Shown piece by piece: positions 23,675-30,587 of a DNA stretch of 30,587 bases. The notes beneath the pieces are model-generated. The model was not told where the DNA came from, searched no databases, and was given only the letters and a program-made list of their open reading frames with translations. The DNA is taken from positions 1 to 30,587 of the forward strand of contig DASWUD010000280.1 in the NCBI GenBank assembly GCA_036401755.1, read 5' to 3'. This DNA is from DASWUD01 sp036401755 (GTDB taxonomy: Bacteria; Pseudomonadota; Gammaproteobacteria; Thiohalomonadales; Thiohalomonadaceae). The position numbers and the translations under genes are program-made. Every line of letters starts with the position of its first letter. Position 1 is the first letter of the stretch.

Positions 23675-25540
23675 CTACCTTTCTTCCGTGTGGAATGCAT
23701 CATAGATACGCTGTGCCAGCTGACGGCTGATGCCAGTGACACGCGCCAGGTCCTCCACGCCCGCCCGCGCAACCTCCTGCAACCCGCCAAACTGTCTGAG
23801 CAGTTGCTGGCGCCGTTTGGGGCCAAGTCCGGCAATCCCTTCCAGGGACGAGGTTTTGCGTGCCTTGGCGCGCCGCTGACGGTGGCCGGTAATGGCAAAA
23901 CGGTGTGCCTCGTCGCGGATCTGTTGGATTAGATGCAGCGCCATGGAGTCAGCCGGCAGTATAAGGGGGTGCTCCTGTCCCGACAATATGAGCTGCTCCA
24001 ACCCGGGCTTGCGTGTCGTTCCCTTGGCCACCCCCACCAGCGTCACACCCGCCAGCTGCATCTCTTCCAGTACTCGTTCGGCTTGGCGCAACTGTCCTGC
24101 ACCTCCATCGATAAAGAGGATGTCGGGTGCCTTGCCCTCGCCCTCTTTAAGGCGGCGAAAACGGCGTGTCAGCGCCTGCTGCATGGCCGCATAGTCATCG
24201 CCTGGGGTGATCCCTTCGATGTTGAAGCGGCGGTAGTCGCTCTTAAGTGGCCCATTGGTGTCGAACACCACACAGGAGGCGACGGTCGCCTCGCCCATGG
24301 TGTGGCTGATGTCAAAACACTCCAGCCGCTGCGGCAGGTTGTCGAGACCGAGCGCCTCCTGCAGTGCCTCGAAACGCCCCAACAGCGTCGCCTTGCTGGC
24401 CAGATGTGCGGCAAGCGCCTGGTCAGCATTGGTTCTGGCCAATTCTACCCAGCGGGCCCGCTCGCCGCGCAGTCGAGAGCTGATAGTGACACGACGACCG
24501 GCCTGTTCGCTGAGCACGGCACCGAGTGTCTCAGCACCCGCCAGCTCCTCACTGACCAGTATCTCCGCAGGAATCATCTGTTCACCGCCGGCGACCGCCA
24601 GATAGTGCTGGGCGATAAAGGCTTCTGCTATCTCGTGGTTGTCGGCCTCGCGGGTGTGGCGTGGAAAGAATGCCTTGTTGCCCAGGTTCTGGCCGCCGCG
24701 AATCAAAAAGAGCTGTACGCAGGCAGTGCCATTGCGACTGGCGATCGCCACTACATCGAGATCGCCCCCCTCGCCCACCACATATTGGCGCTCTTGAACG
24801 CGACGCAGCTGGGCGATCTGATCGCGGTAGCGCGCCGCCAGTTCGAAATTGAGTTTTTCCGCTGCCCGCTCCATCTTTGCCACCAGTTCGTCGATGATGG
24901 CCGAGCTGCGCCCTTCCAGGAACATCACCGCGTGGCGCACATCGTCTTGATAGTTTTGTTCGTTGATGAGTCCGACACAGGGGGCGGTGCAGCGTTTGAT
25001 CTGGAACTGCAGACAGGGACGACCGCGGTTGCGGAAGAAAGCATCCTCGCACTGGCGTACCGGAAAGAGCTTCTGCATGGTGTTGAGGCTCTCGCGCACC
25101 GCCGCCGAACTGGGATAGGGACCGAAATAGCGCCCCTTTCCCGACTTGCGGCCACGATGAAAACTGAGGCGTGGATACGCCTCGTCGGAGAGATAGATGT
25201 AGGGATAACTCTTGTCGTCACGCAGCAGGATGTTGTAACGCGGTTGATATTCCTTGATGAGGGTGTTTTCGAGGATCAGTGCCTCGTTCTCGGTATGGGT
25301 GATGGTGACCTCGATGCGCCGGATCTGCGCCACCAGCGCCAGGGTTTTGGCGCTGCCGTCATTGCGCTGGAAGTAGCTGGAGACACGCCGCTTCAGATTA
25401 CGCGCCTTGCCCACATAGAGCACTTCGCCATCGGCGCCGATCATCCGGTAGACACCGGGGCGTATCGTGAGATTCTTGAGAAAATTCTGGATGTCGAACT
25501 CCCCCGTGGCGGAGTCCTCTACCTGCTGATGAGAAATCAT
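23675..25540 (-). CDS. uvrC: Excinuclease ABC subunit C
   Basis: A 621-residue nucleotide-excision-repair nuclease making the incisions on both sides of a lesion with UvrAB. The N-terminal GIY-YIG nuclease appears as PGVYRMIGADGEVLYVGKARNLKRRV (28-53). The UvrB-binding UVR motif is around 200-235 (EGRSSAIIDELVAKMERAAEKL). The C-terminal RNase H-like half has ECFDISHTMGEATVAS and DILFIDGGAGQL, and a helix-hairpin-helix pair ends the protein (LEGIAGLGPKRRQQLLRQFGG). It ends nine bases before pgsA and follows the uvrY-type gene, as in E. coli. Confidence 0.97.
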   Translation of the reverse strand: MISHQQVEDSATGEFDIQNFLKNLTIRPGVYRMIGADGEVLYVGKARNLKRRVSSYFQRNDGSAKTLALVAQIRRIEVTITHTENEALILENTLIKEYQPRYNILLRDDKSYPYIYLSDEAYPRLSFHRGRKSGKGRYFGPYPSSAAVRESLNTMQKLFPVRQCEDAFFRNRGRPCLQFQIKRCTAPCVGLINEQNYQDDVRHAVMFLEGRSSAIIDELVAKMERAAEKLNFELAARYRDQIAQLRRVQERQYVVGEGGDLDVVAIASRNGTACVQLFLIRGGQNLGNKAFFPRHTREADNHEIAEAFIAQHYLAVAGGEQMIPAEILVSEELAGAETLGAVLSEQAGRRVTISSRLRGERARWVELARTNADQALAAHLASKATLLGRFEALQEALGLDNLPQRLECFDISHTMGEATVASCVVFDTNGPLKSDYRRFNIEGITPGDDYAAMQQALTRRFRRLKEGEGKAPDILFIDGGAGQLRQAERVLEEMQLAGVTLVGVAKGTTRKPGLEQLILSGQEHPLILPADSMALHLIQQIRDEAHRFAITGHRQRRAKARKTSSLEGIAGLGPKRRQQLLRQFGGLQEVARAGVEDLARVTGISRQLAQRIYDAFHTEER

Positions 25541-25667
25541 GAAGTCTGGATAAAAAGGAGAGGCAATGGCACAAGTGTAGCCATTAACACCCAGAATGGG
25601 AAAAGAGAAATCTCGGACCGAACTTTCTAGTGATGTAAAAAAATATCTTTAATCGTAACTATATGAT

Positions 25668-26309
25668 TTATATATCGCCTTCGATCATGCCATGGCGTAT
25701 CGCCAAGCGAGTAAGATCCGCATCCCCCTTCACATTGAGCTTGCTGAAGAGCCGGTAGCGATAGGTGCTGACCGTCTTCGGGCTAAGGTGGAGTTTGTCG
25801 GCCACCTCCTGCACCTTGTGCCCCTGCACCATCATCAGCATCACCTGCAGCTCCCGTTGCGAGAGCTCGTCGAACGGTGATCCCTCATTACCGGGCAGCA
25901 GCGACAAAGCCAGGCTCTGGGCGATAGAGCTGCAGATGTAGCGTTTGCCCCGGTGCACGTCGTGAATCGCCTGAACGATCTCATCCACCGAACACCCCTT
26001 ATGGAGGTAGCCCGAGGCACCGGCCTTCAGCAACCGGCTTGGGAACGGATCATCGGTATGCACGGTCAGGATGATGATTGGCAGATCCGGGAAGGTGTGA
26101 TTGAGCTTGCGTGTCGCCTCAAGCCCGCCGATCCCCGGCATGCTTACATCCATCAGTACCACATCGGGACGTTTGCGACGCACCGACGCCAGGGCAGCCT
26201 CTCCGCTATCTGCCTCCTCGATAACACGGATGCCGGGCACATCGTCAAGCAAACGGCGGATGGCAATCCTTACCAGTTCATGGTCATCGACCAGTAGAAT
26301 CGTGATCAT
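25668..26309 (-). CDS. uvrY: Two-component response regulator UvrY/GacA (LuxR family)
   Basis: A 213-residue NarL/FixJ-type regulator. The receiver domain (1-120) has the acidic pair Asp8/Asp9, phospho-acceptor Asp54 (VLMDVSMPG), Thr82 and Lys104. The LuxR helix-turn-helix lies at about 145-205 (LSQREL, then KVQEVADKLHLSPKTVSTYRYRLFSKL). In relatives, the BarA/GacS kinase phosphorylates it to drive transcription of CsrA-sequestering small RNAs. The location directly upstream of uvrC, with pgsA and tRNA-Gly-Cys-Leu, matches E. coli uvrY. The partner kinase is not in the window. Confidence 0.95.
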   Translation of the reverse strand: MITILLVDDHELVRIAIRRLLDDVPGIRVIEEADSGEAALASVRRKRPDVVLMDVSMPGIGGLEATRKLNHTFPDLPIIILTVHTDDPFPSRLLKAGASGYLHKGCSVDEIVQAIHDVHRGKRYICSSIAQSLALSLLPGNEGSPFDELSQRELQVMLMMVQGHKVQEVADKLHLSPKTVSTYRYRLFSKLNVKGDADLTRLAIRHGMIEGDI

Positions 26310-26407
26310 TCCCTATATCCTGATGACAAGTAGCGCGAAAGATAACGCAATCCGCGCGGAATGAATAGCGCCAGGAGGACCAAAAGTGGGGGAATGAGCT
26401 AGGTTAT

Positions 26408-26497
<90 letters not shown>

Positions 26498-26622
26498 GTG
26501 AAGCGCGGCAGAGGATACCCGAAATTCCCCGGCGTTGCCAGATTGCATTCCCGCGGCTACCCCTTATCCTTGAGGCAGCCCTCTCTGAGCAGGCCAAGAC
26601 CACCGATCACCAGGAGCCCCGC

Positions 26623-27291
26623 ATGCCTCAACAGTTCCAGACCATTCCCAACACGGCGGAAAGCGTCATCACCACCAACAAGGTGATTCGCAACACCTAC
26701 CTGCTACTTTCCCTGACGCTGCTGTTCAGTGCGCTGACAGCAGGGCTCTCGATGGCCTTCAAGCTCCCCTATTTCGGCCCCCTCCTCACCCTGGCCGGTT
26801 ACTTCGTCCTGCTGTTCCTGACCACCAAGTTTCGCAACAGCGCATTGGGGCTGCTCTTCGTCTTCGCCCTCACCGGTTTCATGGGGGTGACCCTGGGCCC
26901 CCTCCTCAACGCCTACCTGCGGCTACCCAACGGCAGTGAACTGGTGATGACCGCCCTGGGGATGACCGGCGCCATATTCATCGGTCTCTCCGCCTATGCG
27001 CTGACCACCCGCAAGGATTTCAGCTTCATGGGCAGCTTCCTGATGGTAGGTATCCTGGTAGCCTTCCTGGGTGGCCTGGCGGCCCTGTTCTTTGAGATAC
27101 CGATGCTCAGCCTGGCGATCTCCGCCATGTTCGTCCTGTTGATGAGCGGCCTGATCCTGTTCGAGACCAGCAGCATCATCCATGGAGGCGAAACCAACTA
27201 CATCATGGCCACTGTCACCCTCTATGTCAGCATCTACAACCTCTTCACCAGCCTGCTCCACCTGTTGGGTGTCTTCAACAGCAATGAGTGA
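26623..27291 (+). CDS. yccA: Bax inhibitor-1/YccA family membrane protein
   Basis: A 222-residue inner-membrane protein with about seven hydrophobic segments from residue 25 to the C-terminus and a short soluble N-terminus (MPQQFQTIPNTAESVITTNK). E. coli YccA is a substrate and modulator of the FtsH protease; the wider BI-1 family forms pH-sensitive calcium leak channels. The central LGMTGAIFIGLSAYALTTRKDFSFMG and the C-terminal SIYNLFTSLLHLLG are family hallmarks. ATG 26623 has AGGAG six bases upstream. A longer reading from 26407 only translates the antisense of tRNA-Ser. Confidence 0.93.
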   Translation: MPQQFQTIPNTAESVITTNKVIRNTYLLLSLTLLFSALTAGLSMAFKLPYFGPLLTLAGYFVLLFLTTKFRNSALGLLFVFALTGFMGVTLGPLLNAYLRLPNGSELVMTALGMTGAIFIGLSAYALTTRKDFSFMGSFLMVGILVAFLGGLAALFFEIPMLSLAISAMFVLLMSGLILFETSSIIHGGETNYIMATVTLYVSIYNLFTSLLHLLGVFNSNE

Positions 27292-27315
27292 GCTGTGATC
27301 TATGCTTCCGAAATG

Positions 27316-27339
27316 AAAAAGCCCCGCGAGGGGCTTTTT
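27316..27339. terminator. Bidirectional Rho-independent terminator
   Basis: AAAAAGCCCC (27316-27325), loop GCGA, GGGGCTTTTT (27330-27339), a perfect 10-bp stem with T tracts on both strands. It lies between the convergent yccA and mltG genes and can end both transcripts. Confidence 0.95.
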
Positions 27340-27349
27340 CTTGGATTGA

Positions 27350-28369
27350 TCACTTGTTACGACGCTTGAGTTGGTACTGTTTGACGGCGTGCTCGTGCTC
27401 TTCATAGGTTGCCGAAAAATAGTGGCTGCCATCTCCGCGGGCTACAAAATAGAGCTCTTTGCCTGGCGCGGGATGAACTGCAGCATGCAGTGCAGACTGC
27501 CCCGGCATGGCGATGGGAGTGGGCGGCAGCCCCTTGATGCGATAGGTGTTGTAGGCCCCCTCCGCTTCCAGATCCCGCCGACGCAGGTTGCCATCGAATC
27601 CTTCACCAATACCATAGATAACCGTTGGATCGGTCTGGAGGCGCATGCCGAGTTCCAGACGACGGGTAAATACGCCTGCAATAAGGGGACGCTCACTGGC
27701 TTGTCCCGTCTCCTTTTCAACAATGGAGGCAAGGATCAAGGCCTCATCGGGGCTCTTTAACGGGAGGTTGGGGGCACGCTGCTCCCACTCCTGTGCCAAC
27801 CGTTCAGCCATGGCGCGGAAAGCTCGGCGCAGGAACTCTACATCGCTCAGACCGCGTGGGAAGTGGTAGGTGTCGGGCAGGAAGCGCCCTTCCGGATGGA
27901 CACCATGTTGCCCGATGGCAGTCATGATCTCGTTGTCGCTCATTCCTGACAGGGTATGACCGAGATGGGGATTCTCTTCCAGGGCGCGCATCACCTGGCG
28001 AAAATTCCACCCTTCGATCAGCGTCATGGTGTATTGGCGGACGCGGCCCTCCACCATCTGCTGAAGCAGCTGCCCAGGCGTAGTACCCGGAGTGATGTAG
28101 TATTCACCCGCCTTGAGCTGTCCGCCCTTGCCGTGCAGCCGCACCATCAGGCGGAACATGCGCATATCACTAAGCATGCCCTCGTCATGCAGCTGTCTGG
28201 CCACTGCAGTGACGCCGGCACCGGGGGGCACCAGTAAAGTTGCCCCATCGGCAGGAATGGCCAGCGGGGTTTTGACAAAGGCATTGTATTGAAGCAGCCA
28301 CCCGCCACCCGCGGCGACTCCGACCAGCAGCACCGCACCGACTAGGATGAATATTAACTTGTTACGCAT
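27350..28369 (-). CDS. mltG: Endolytic murein transglycosylase MltG (YceG)
   Basis: A 339-residue inner-membrane lytic transglycosylase that cuts nascent peptidoglycan strands and sets their length. One membrane segment lies at about 5-26. A LysM-like subdomain spans about 40-110 (LLVPPGAGVTAVARQL). The catalytic Glu218 is in ILASIVEKETG, the same number as in E. coli, and the FLPDTYHFPRG and TYRIKGLPPTPIAMPG motifs are present. ATG 28369 overlaps the pabC stop by eight bases. A terminator follows at once, so tmk and holB, which follow in E. coli, are not directly linked here. Confidence 0.96.
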   Translation of the reverse strand: MRNKLIFILVGAVLLVGVAAGGGWLLQYNAFVKTPLAIPADGATLLVPPGAGVTAVARQLHDEGMLSDMRMFRLMVRLHGKGGQLKAGEYYITPGTTPGQLLQQMVEGRVRQYTMTLIEGWNFRQVMRALEENPHLGHTLSGMSDNEIMTAIGQHGVHPEGRFLPDTYHFPRGLSDVEFLRRAFRAMAERLAQEWEQRAPNLPLKSPDEALILASIVEKETGQASERPLIAGVFTRRLELGMRLQTDPTVIYGIGEGFDGNLRRRDLEAEGAYNTYRIKGLPPTPIAMPGQSALHAAVHPAPGKELYFVARGDGSHYFSATYEEHEHAVKQYQLKRRNK

Positions 28370-29192
28370 CCCCAGACTCCAGTGTTGTAGCGAGCAGTGC
28401 TTGCAGGCGGCCTGTGACTGGTCCGACGGTAAAGCGAAGCTCTCCACAGCGGTTCACGGGCCAGATACCGATAAGGGCATTGGATACAAACACCTCCTCG
28501 GCTCTCGCCAGCATTACAACTTTTATCGGCGCGATTCGCAGAGGTATGCCCTGCTGCTGTGCAAGATCAATGAGGGTGGCACGTACCACACCCTCTACCC
28601 CGCAGCGGGAGAGCTCGGGTGTGCAGAGCACACCGTCAATCACCAGGAACAAGTTACTCATGGTGCCATCGACGAGGTGCCCTTCGCTATCGAGCATGAT
28701 GCCCTCCACCACCCTCTCGTCATCCCATTCACTGCGGGCCAGCACCTGCTCCAGACGGTTGAGATGTTTAATGCCTGCCAGGCGCGGGTTGCACCCCAAC
28801 GGGGTATCGCACACTCGAAGCTCGATGCCTTCGGTCGCGCGCGACAGCGGATAGTCAGGAAAGGGATAACGCATGACCAGCCGGGTCGGTTCCACTACGG
28901 CAGGTGGACGATAACCACGCCCACCACTGCCTCTGCTGACAATAATCTTTACGACGCAGGCCGCTTCGTTGCAGGCGATCTGCCCCACCTCTTCTCGCAG
29001 CAGAGTACGGTCTGGCAAGGGAATTCCCAGCCGCTCGCAACCACGATGAAGGCGTGAGATGTGACGTTCCCAAAACCGAGGTGAACCGTTAATGACGGCG
29101 ATGGTTTCAAAGAGACCATCGCCATAATGAAGTGCGCGATCTGTGACGGCGATCCGTTCACCAGGCTGGCCATTGATGAGGATGTTATGCAT
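28362..29192 (-). CDS. pabC: Aminodeoxychorismate lyase
   Basis: A 276-residue PLP enzyme of the class IV aminotransferase fold that releases pyruvate from 4-amino-4-deoxychorismate, giving p-aminobenzoate for folate. The N-terminal LINGQPGERIAVTDRALHYGDGLFET is a family signature. The PLP lysine is Lys142 in AGIKHLNRLEQV. Lys and DGTMSNLFLV fit the lyase rather than branched-chain aminotransferases, and the fabF-pabC-mltG order confirms it. ATG 29192 gives the usual N-terminus; a longer reading to 29249 is unsupported. Confidence 0.94.
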   Translation of the reverse strand: MHNILINGQPGERIAVTDRALHYGDGLFETIAVINGSPRFWERHISRLHRGCERLGIPLPDRTLLREEVGQIACNEAACVVKIIVSRGSGGRGYRPPAVVEPTRLVMRYPFPDYPLSRATEGIELRVCDTPLGCNPRLAGIKHLNRLEQVLARSEWDDERVVEGIMLDSEGHLVDGTMSNLFLVIDGVLCTPELSRCGVEGVVRATLIDLAQQQGIPLRIAPIKVVMLARAEEVFVSNALIGIWPVNRCGELRFTVGPVTGRLQALLATTLESGDA

Positions 29193-29225
29193 CAGCCGGC
29201 GTCTTGGGCTATGAGATGAGTCCGA

Positions 29226-29257
29226 GATGAGCCGTGCCCCCCTTGGCACGGCTCATC
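29226..29257 (-). promoter_or_regulatory. Long hairpin between fabF and pabC
   Basis: A perfect 13-bp stem GATGAGCCGTGCC (29226-29238) with its complement at 29245-29257 and a six-base loop, lying four bases after the fabF stop. No T tract follows on the minus strand, so it may protect the fabF message 3' end or partly reduce pabC expression rather than terminate. Confidence 0.6.
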
Positions 29258-29261
29258 GCGT

Positions 29262-30503
29262 TTACTTCAGGCGGGCAAATACCAGCGTGCCGTTGGTACC
29301 GCCGAAACCGAAGGAGTTGGAGAGTGCGACATCGATCTTCATCGGCTGTGCGGTGTTGGCCGCATAGTTGAGATCGCATCCCTCATCGGGGTTGAACAGA
29401 TTGATGGTGGGCGGGGCCACCTGATCGCGGATCGCCAGCGTAGTGAAGATCGCTTCGATGCCACCGGCGGCACCCAGTAGGTGACCGGTCATCGACTTGG
29501 TGGAGCTCATCACCAGCTTGTAGGCGTGATCGCCAAAGGCGGCCTTGCAGGCATCGGTCTCGGCCTTGTCTCCGGCCGGGGTCGAGGTGCCATGAGCATT
29601 GATGTAGTCGATCTGATCAGGATTGACGTGCGCGTTGCGCATCGCATTAACCATGCAACGGCGCGCACCATCACCACCTGCGGCAGGTAGGGTCATGTGG
29701 TAGGCATCGCCACTCATGCCGTAGCCGATCACTTCAGCGTAGATAGTGGCACCACGCTTCTTGGCGTGCTCATACTCTTCGAGCACCACCACGCCAGCAC
29801 CATCGCTCAGCACGAAGCCGTCGCGATCCTTGTCCCAGGGCCGGCTGGCCGTCTGGGGATCGTCGTTGCGGGTGGAGAGTGCGCGCGCCGCACAGAACCC
29901 CCCCAGGCCGCAGGGCGAGGTGGCCATTTCTGCTCCGCCAGCGATCATTACGTCGGCGTCACCATATTCGATGATGCGCGCGGCATCGCCGATGCTGTGG
30001 GTAGCAGTAGCACAGGCGGTGACCAGGGCGATGTTCGGTCCCTTCATGCCGTACATGATCGACAGGTTGCCGGAGATCATGTTGATGATGTTGCTCGGCA
30101 CGAAGAAGGGAGAGATCTTGCGCGGGCCACCTTTGGTATAGGCCTCATGGCCTTTTTCGATACCGGGCAGGCCACCGATACCGGAACCAATGGCCACACC
30201 GATACGATCGGCGTTGGCATCGGTCACTTCGATACCGGAATCCTTGATGGCCTCTACCGCGGCAGCGATGCCGTAGTGGATAAAGGGATCCATCTTCTTG
30301 GCTTCTTTGGTCGACAGATAGTTTTCGACGTTGAATCCCCAGACGGAACCACCGAAGCGGGTCGCGAAATCGGTGGTGTCGAAATGGGTGAGCATGCCGA
30401 TACCGCTCTTGCCCGCCAGAATGTTGTCCCAGCTATCCTTCACGTTCAGGCCGACCGGTGAAACCATGCCCATGCCCGTGATTACTACGCGTCTCTTAGC
30501 CAA
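29262..30503 (-). CDS. fabF: 3-oxoacyl-[acyl-carrier-protein] synthase II
   Basis: A 413-residue condensing enzyme elongating acyl-ACP with malonyl-ACP in fatty-acid synthesis. The thiolase-fold triad is Cys164 (VTACATATHS), His304 (INAHGTSTPAGD) and His341 (SMTGHLLGAAG). Length and ending (NSFGFGGTNGTLVF) are normal. The start is TTG at 30503 with AGAGGA eight bases upstream; the N-terminus KRRVVITGMG supports it. acpP would be expected just upstream, outside the window. Confidence 0.97.
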   Translation of the reverse strand: MAKRRVVITGMGMVSPVGLNVKDSWDNILAGKSGIGMLTHFDTTDFATRFGGSVWGFNVENYLSTKEAKKMDPFIHYGIAAAVEAIKDSGIEVTDANADRIGVAIGSGIGGLPGIEKGHEAYTKGGPRKISPFFVPSNIINMISGNLSIMYGMKGPNIALVTACATATHSIGDAARIIEYGDADVMIAGGAEMATSPCGLGGFCAARALSTRNDDPQTASRPWDKDRDGFVLSDGAGVVVLEEYEHAKKRGATIYAEVIGYGMSGDAYHMTLPAAGGDGARRCMVNAMRNAHVNPDQIDYINAHGTSTPAGDKAETDACKAAFGDHAYKLVMSSTKSMTGHLLGAAGGIEAIFTTLAIRDQVAPPTINLFNPDEGCDLNYAANTAQPMKIDVALSNSFGFGGTNGTLVFARLK

Positions 30504-30530
30504 GAGATAAATCCTCTATTTCAGTCCTGC

Positions 30531-30570
30531 TAAACAAAAGGCCGCGCGCCACGCGAGTGGCGGCGGCCTT
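30531..30570 (-). terminator. Terminator-like hairpin upstream of fabF (acpP-fabF gap)
   Basis: On the minus strand AAGGCCGC-CGCCAC, loop TCGC, GTGGCG then GCGGCCTT, 14 bp with a one-base bulge, is followed by TTTGTTTA (to 30531). It would partly end the transcript of the upstream gene, probably acpP, letting ACP be made in excess over FabF. Confidence 0.75.
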
Positions 30571-30587
30571 GGGTGATTCAGATCAGA

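Noticed and set aside
23933..25630. 565-residue open frame antisense to uvrC
   Set aside because: It mirrors the codon structure of uvrC on the other strand and has no recognisable domain. GC-rich genes often leave the antisense frame open.

Overview
The window is a chromosomal segment of a gammaproteobacterium. The evidence is gene order: nadB and rpoE-rseA-rseB-rseC-mucD run divergently, followed by lepA-lepB-DUF4845-rnc-era-recO-pdxJ-acpS as in Pseudomonas. In addition, uvrY-uvrC-pgsA-tRNA-Gly-tRNA-Cys-tRNA-Leu and fabF-pabC-mltG match the E. coli layout. GC-rich coding sequence and the cytochrome-porin gene suggest an environmental, possibly chemolithotrophic lineage (Chromatiales-like). 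That placement is inference; no rRNA is present.

Region by region. (1) 1-5177, plus strand: the 3' end of a RoxA-type ribosomal oxygenase, a GNAT acetyltransferase, a PLD-like domain protein, a short secretin-like protein, a 275-bp hairpin-rich intergenic element, an M61 glycyl aminopeptidase and a zinc-ribbon protein. (2) 5274-6581: an exported protein joining one c-type heme motif to a predicted outer-membrane beta-barrel, closed by a strong terminator. (3) 6660-9448: an iron-type alcohol dehydrogenase with an altered metal site (minus), a 53-aa membrane microprotein with its own sigma70 promoter (plus), a periplasmic metallo-beta-lactamase-fold protein with an altered HxHxDH motif, and an unknown acidic protein (both minus). 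(4) 9477-20511, minus: a long housekeeping and envelope-stress block. RpoE, its anti-sigma factor RseA, RseB, RseC and the protease MucD form the sigma-E module, with a glutaredoxin-like gene at its end. After a terminator come lepA, lepB, DUF4845, rnc, era, recO, pdxJ and acpS, mostly overlapping or a few bases apart. (5) 20716-22368: nadB, divergent from rpoE. (6) 22623-26497, minus: four tRNAs (Leu-UAA, Cys-GCA, Gly-GCC, Ser-UGA), pgsA, uvrC and the GacA/UvrY regulator. (7) 26623-30587: a Bax-inhibitor-1/YccA membrane protein (plus), then mltG, pabC and fabF on the minus strand, with a terminator-like hairpin upstream of fabF where acpP would be expected just beyond the window.

Most of the window is conserved housekeeping sequence. 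The least ordinary parts are the fused cytochrome-porin, the hairpin-rich repeat at 2461-2735, the unlisted 53-aa gene, the two enzymes with altered metal ligands, and the tRNA cluster in which terminator-like hairpins separate the tRNAs and one can form an alternative pairing.
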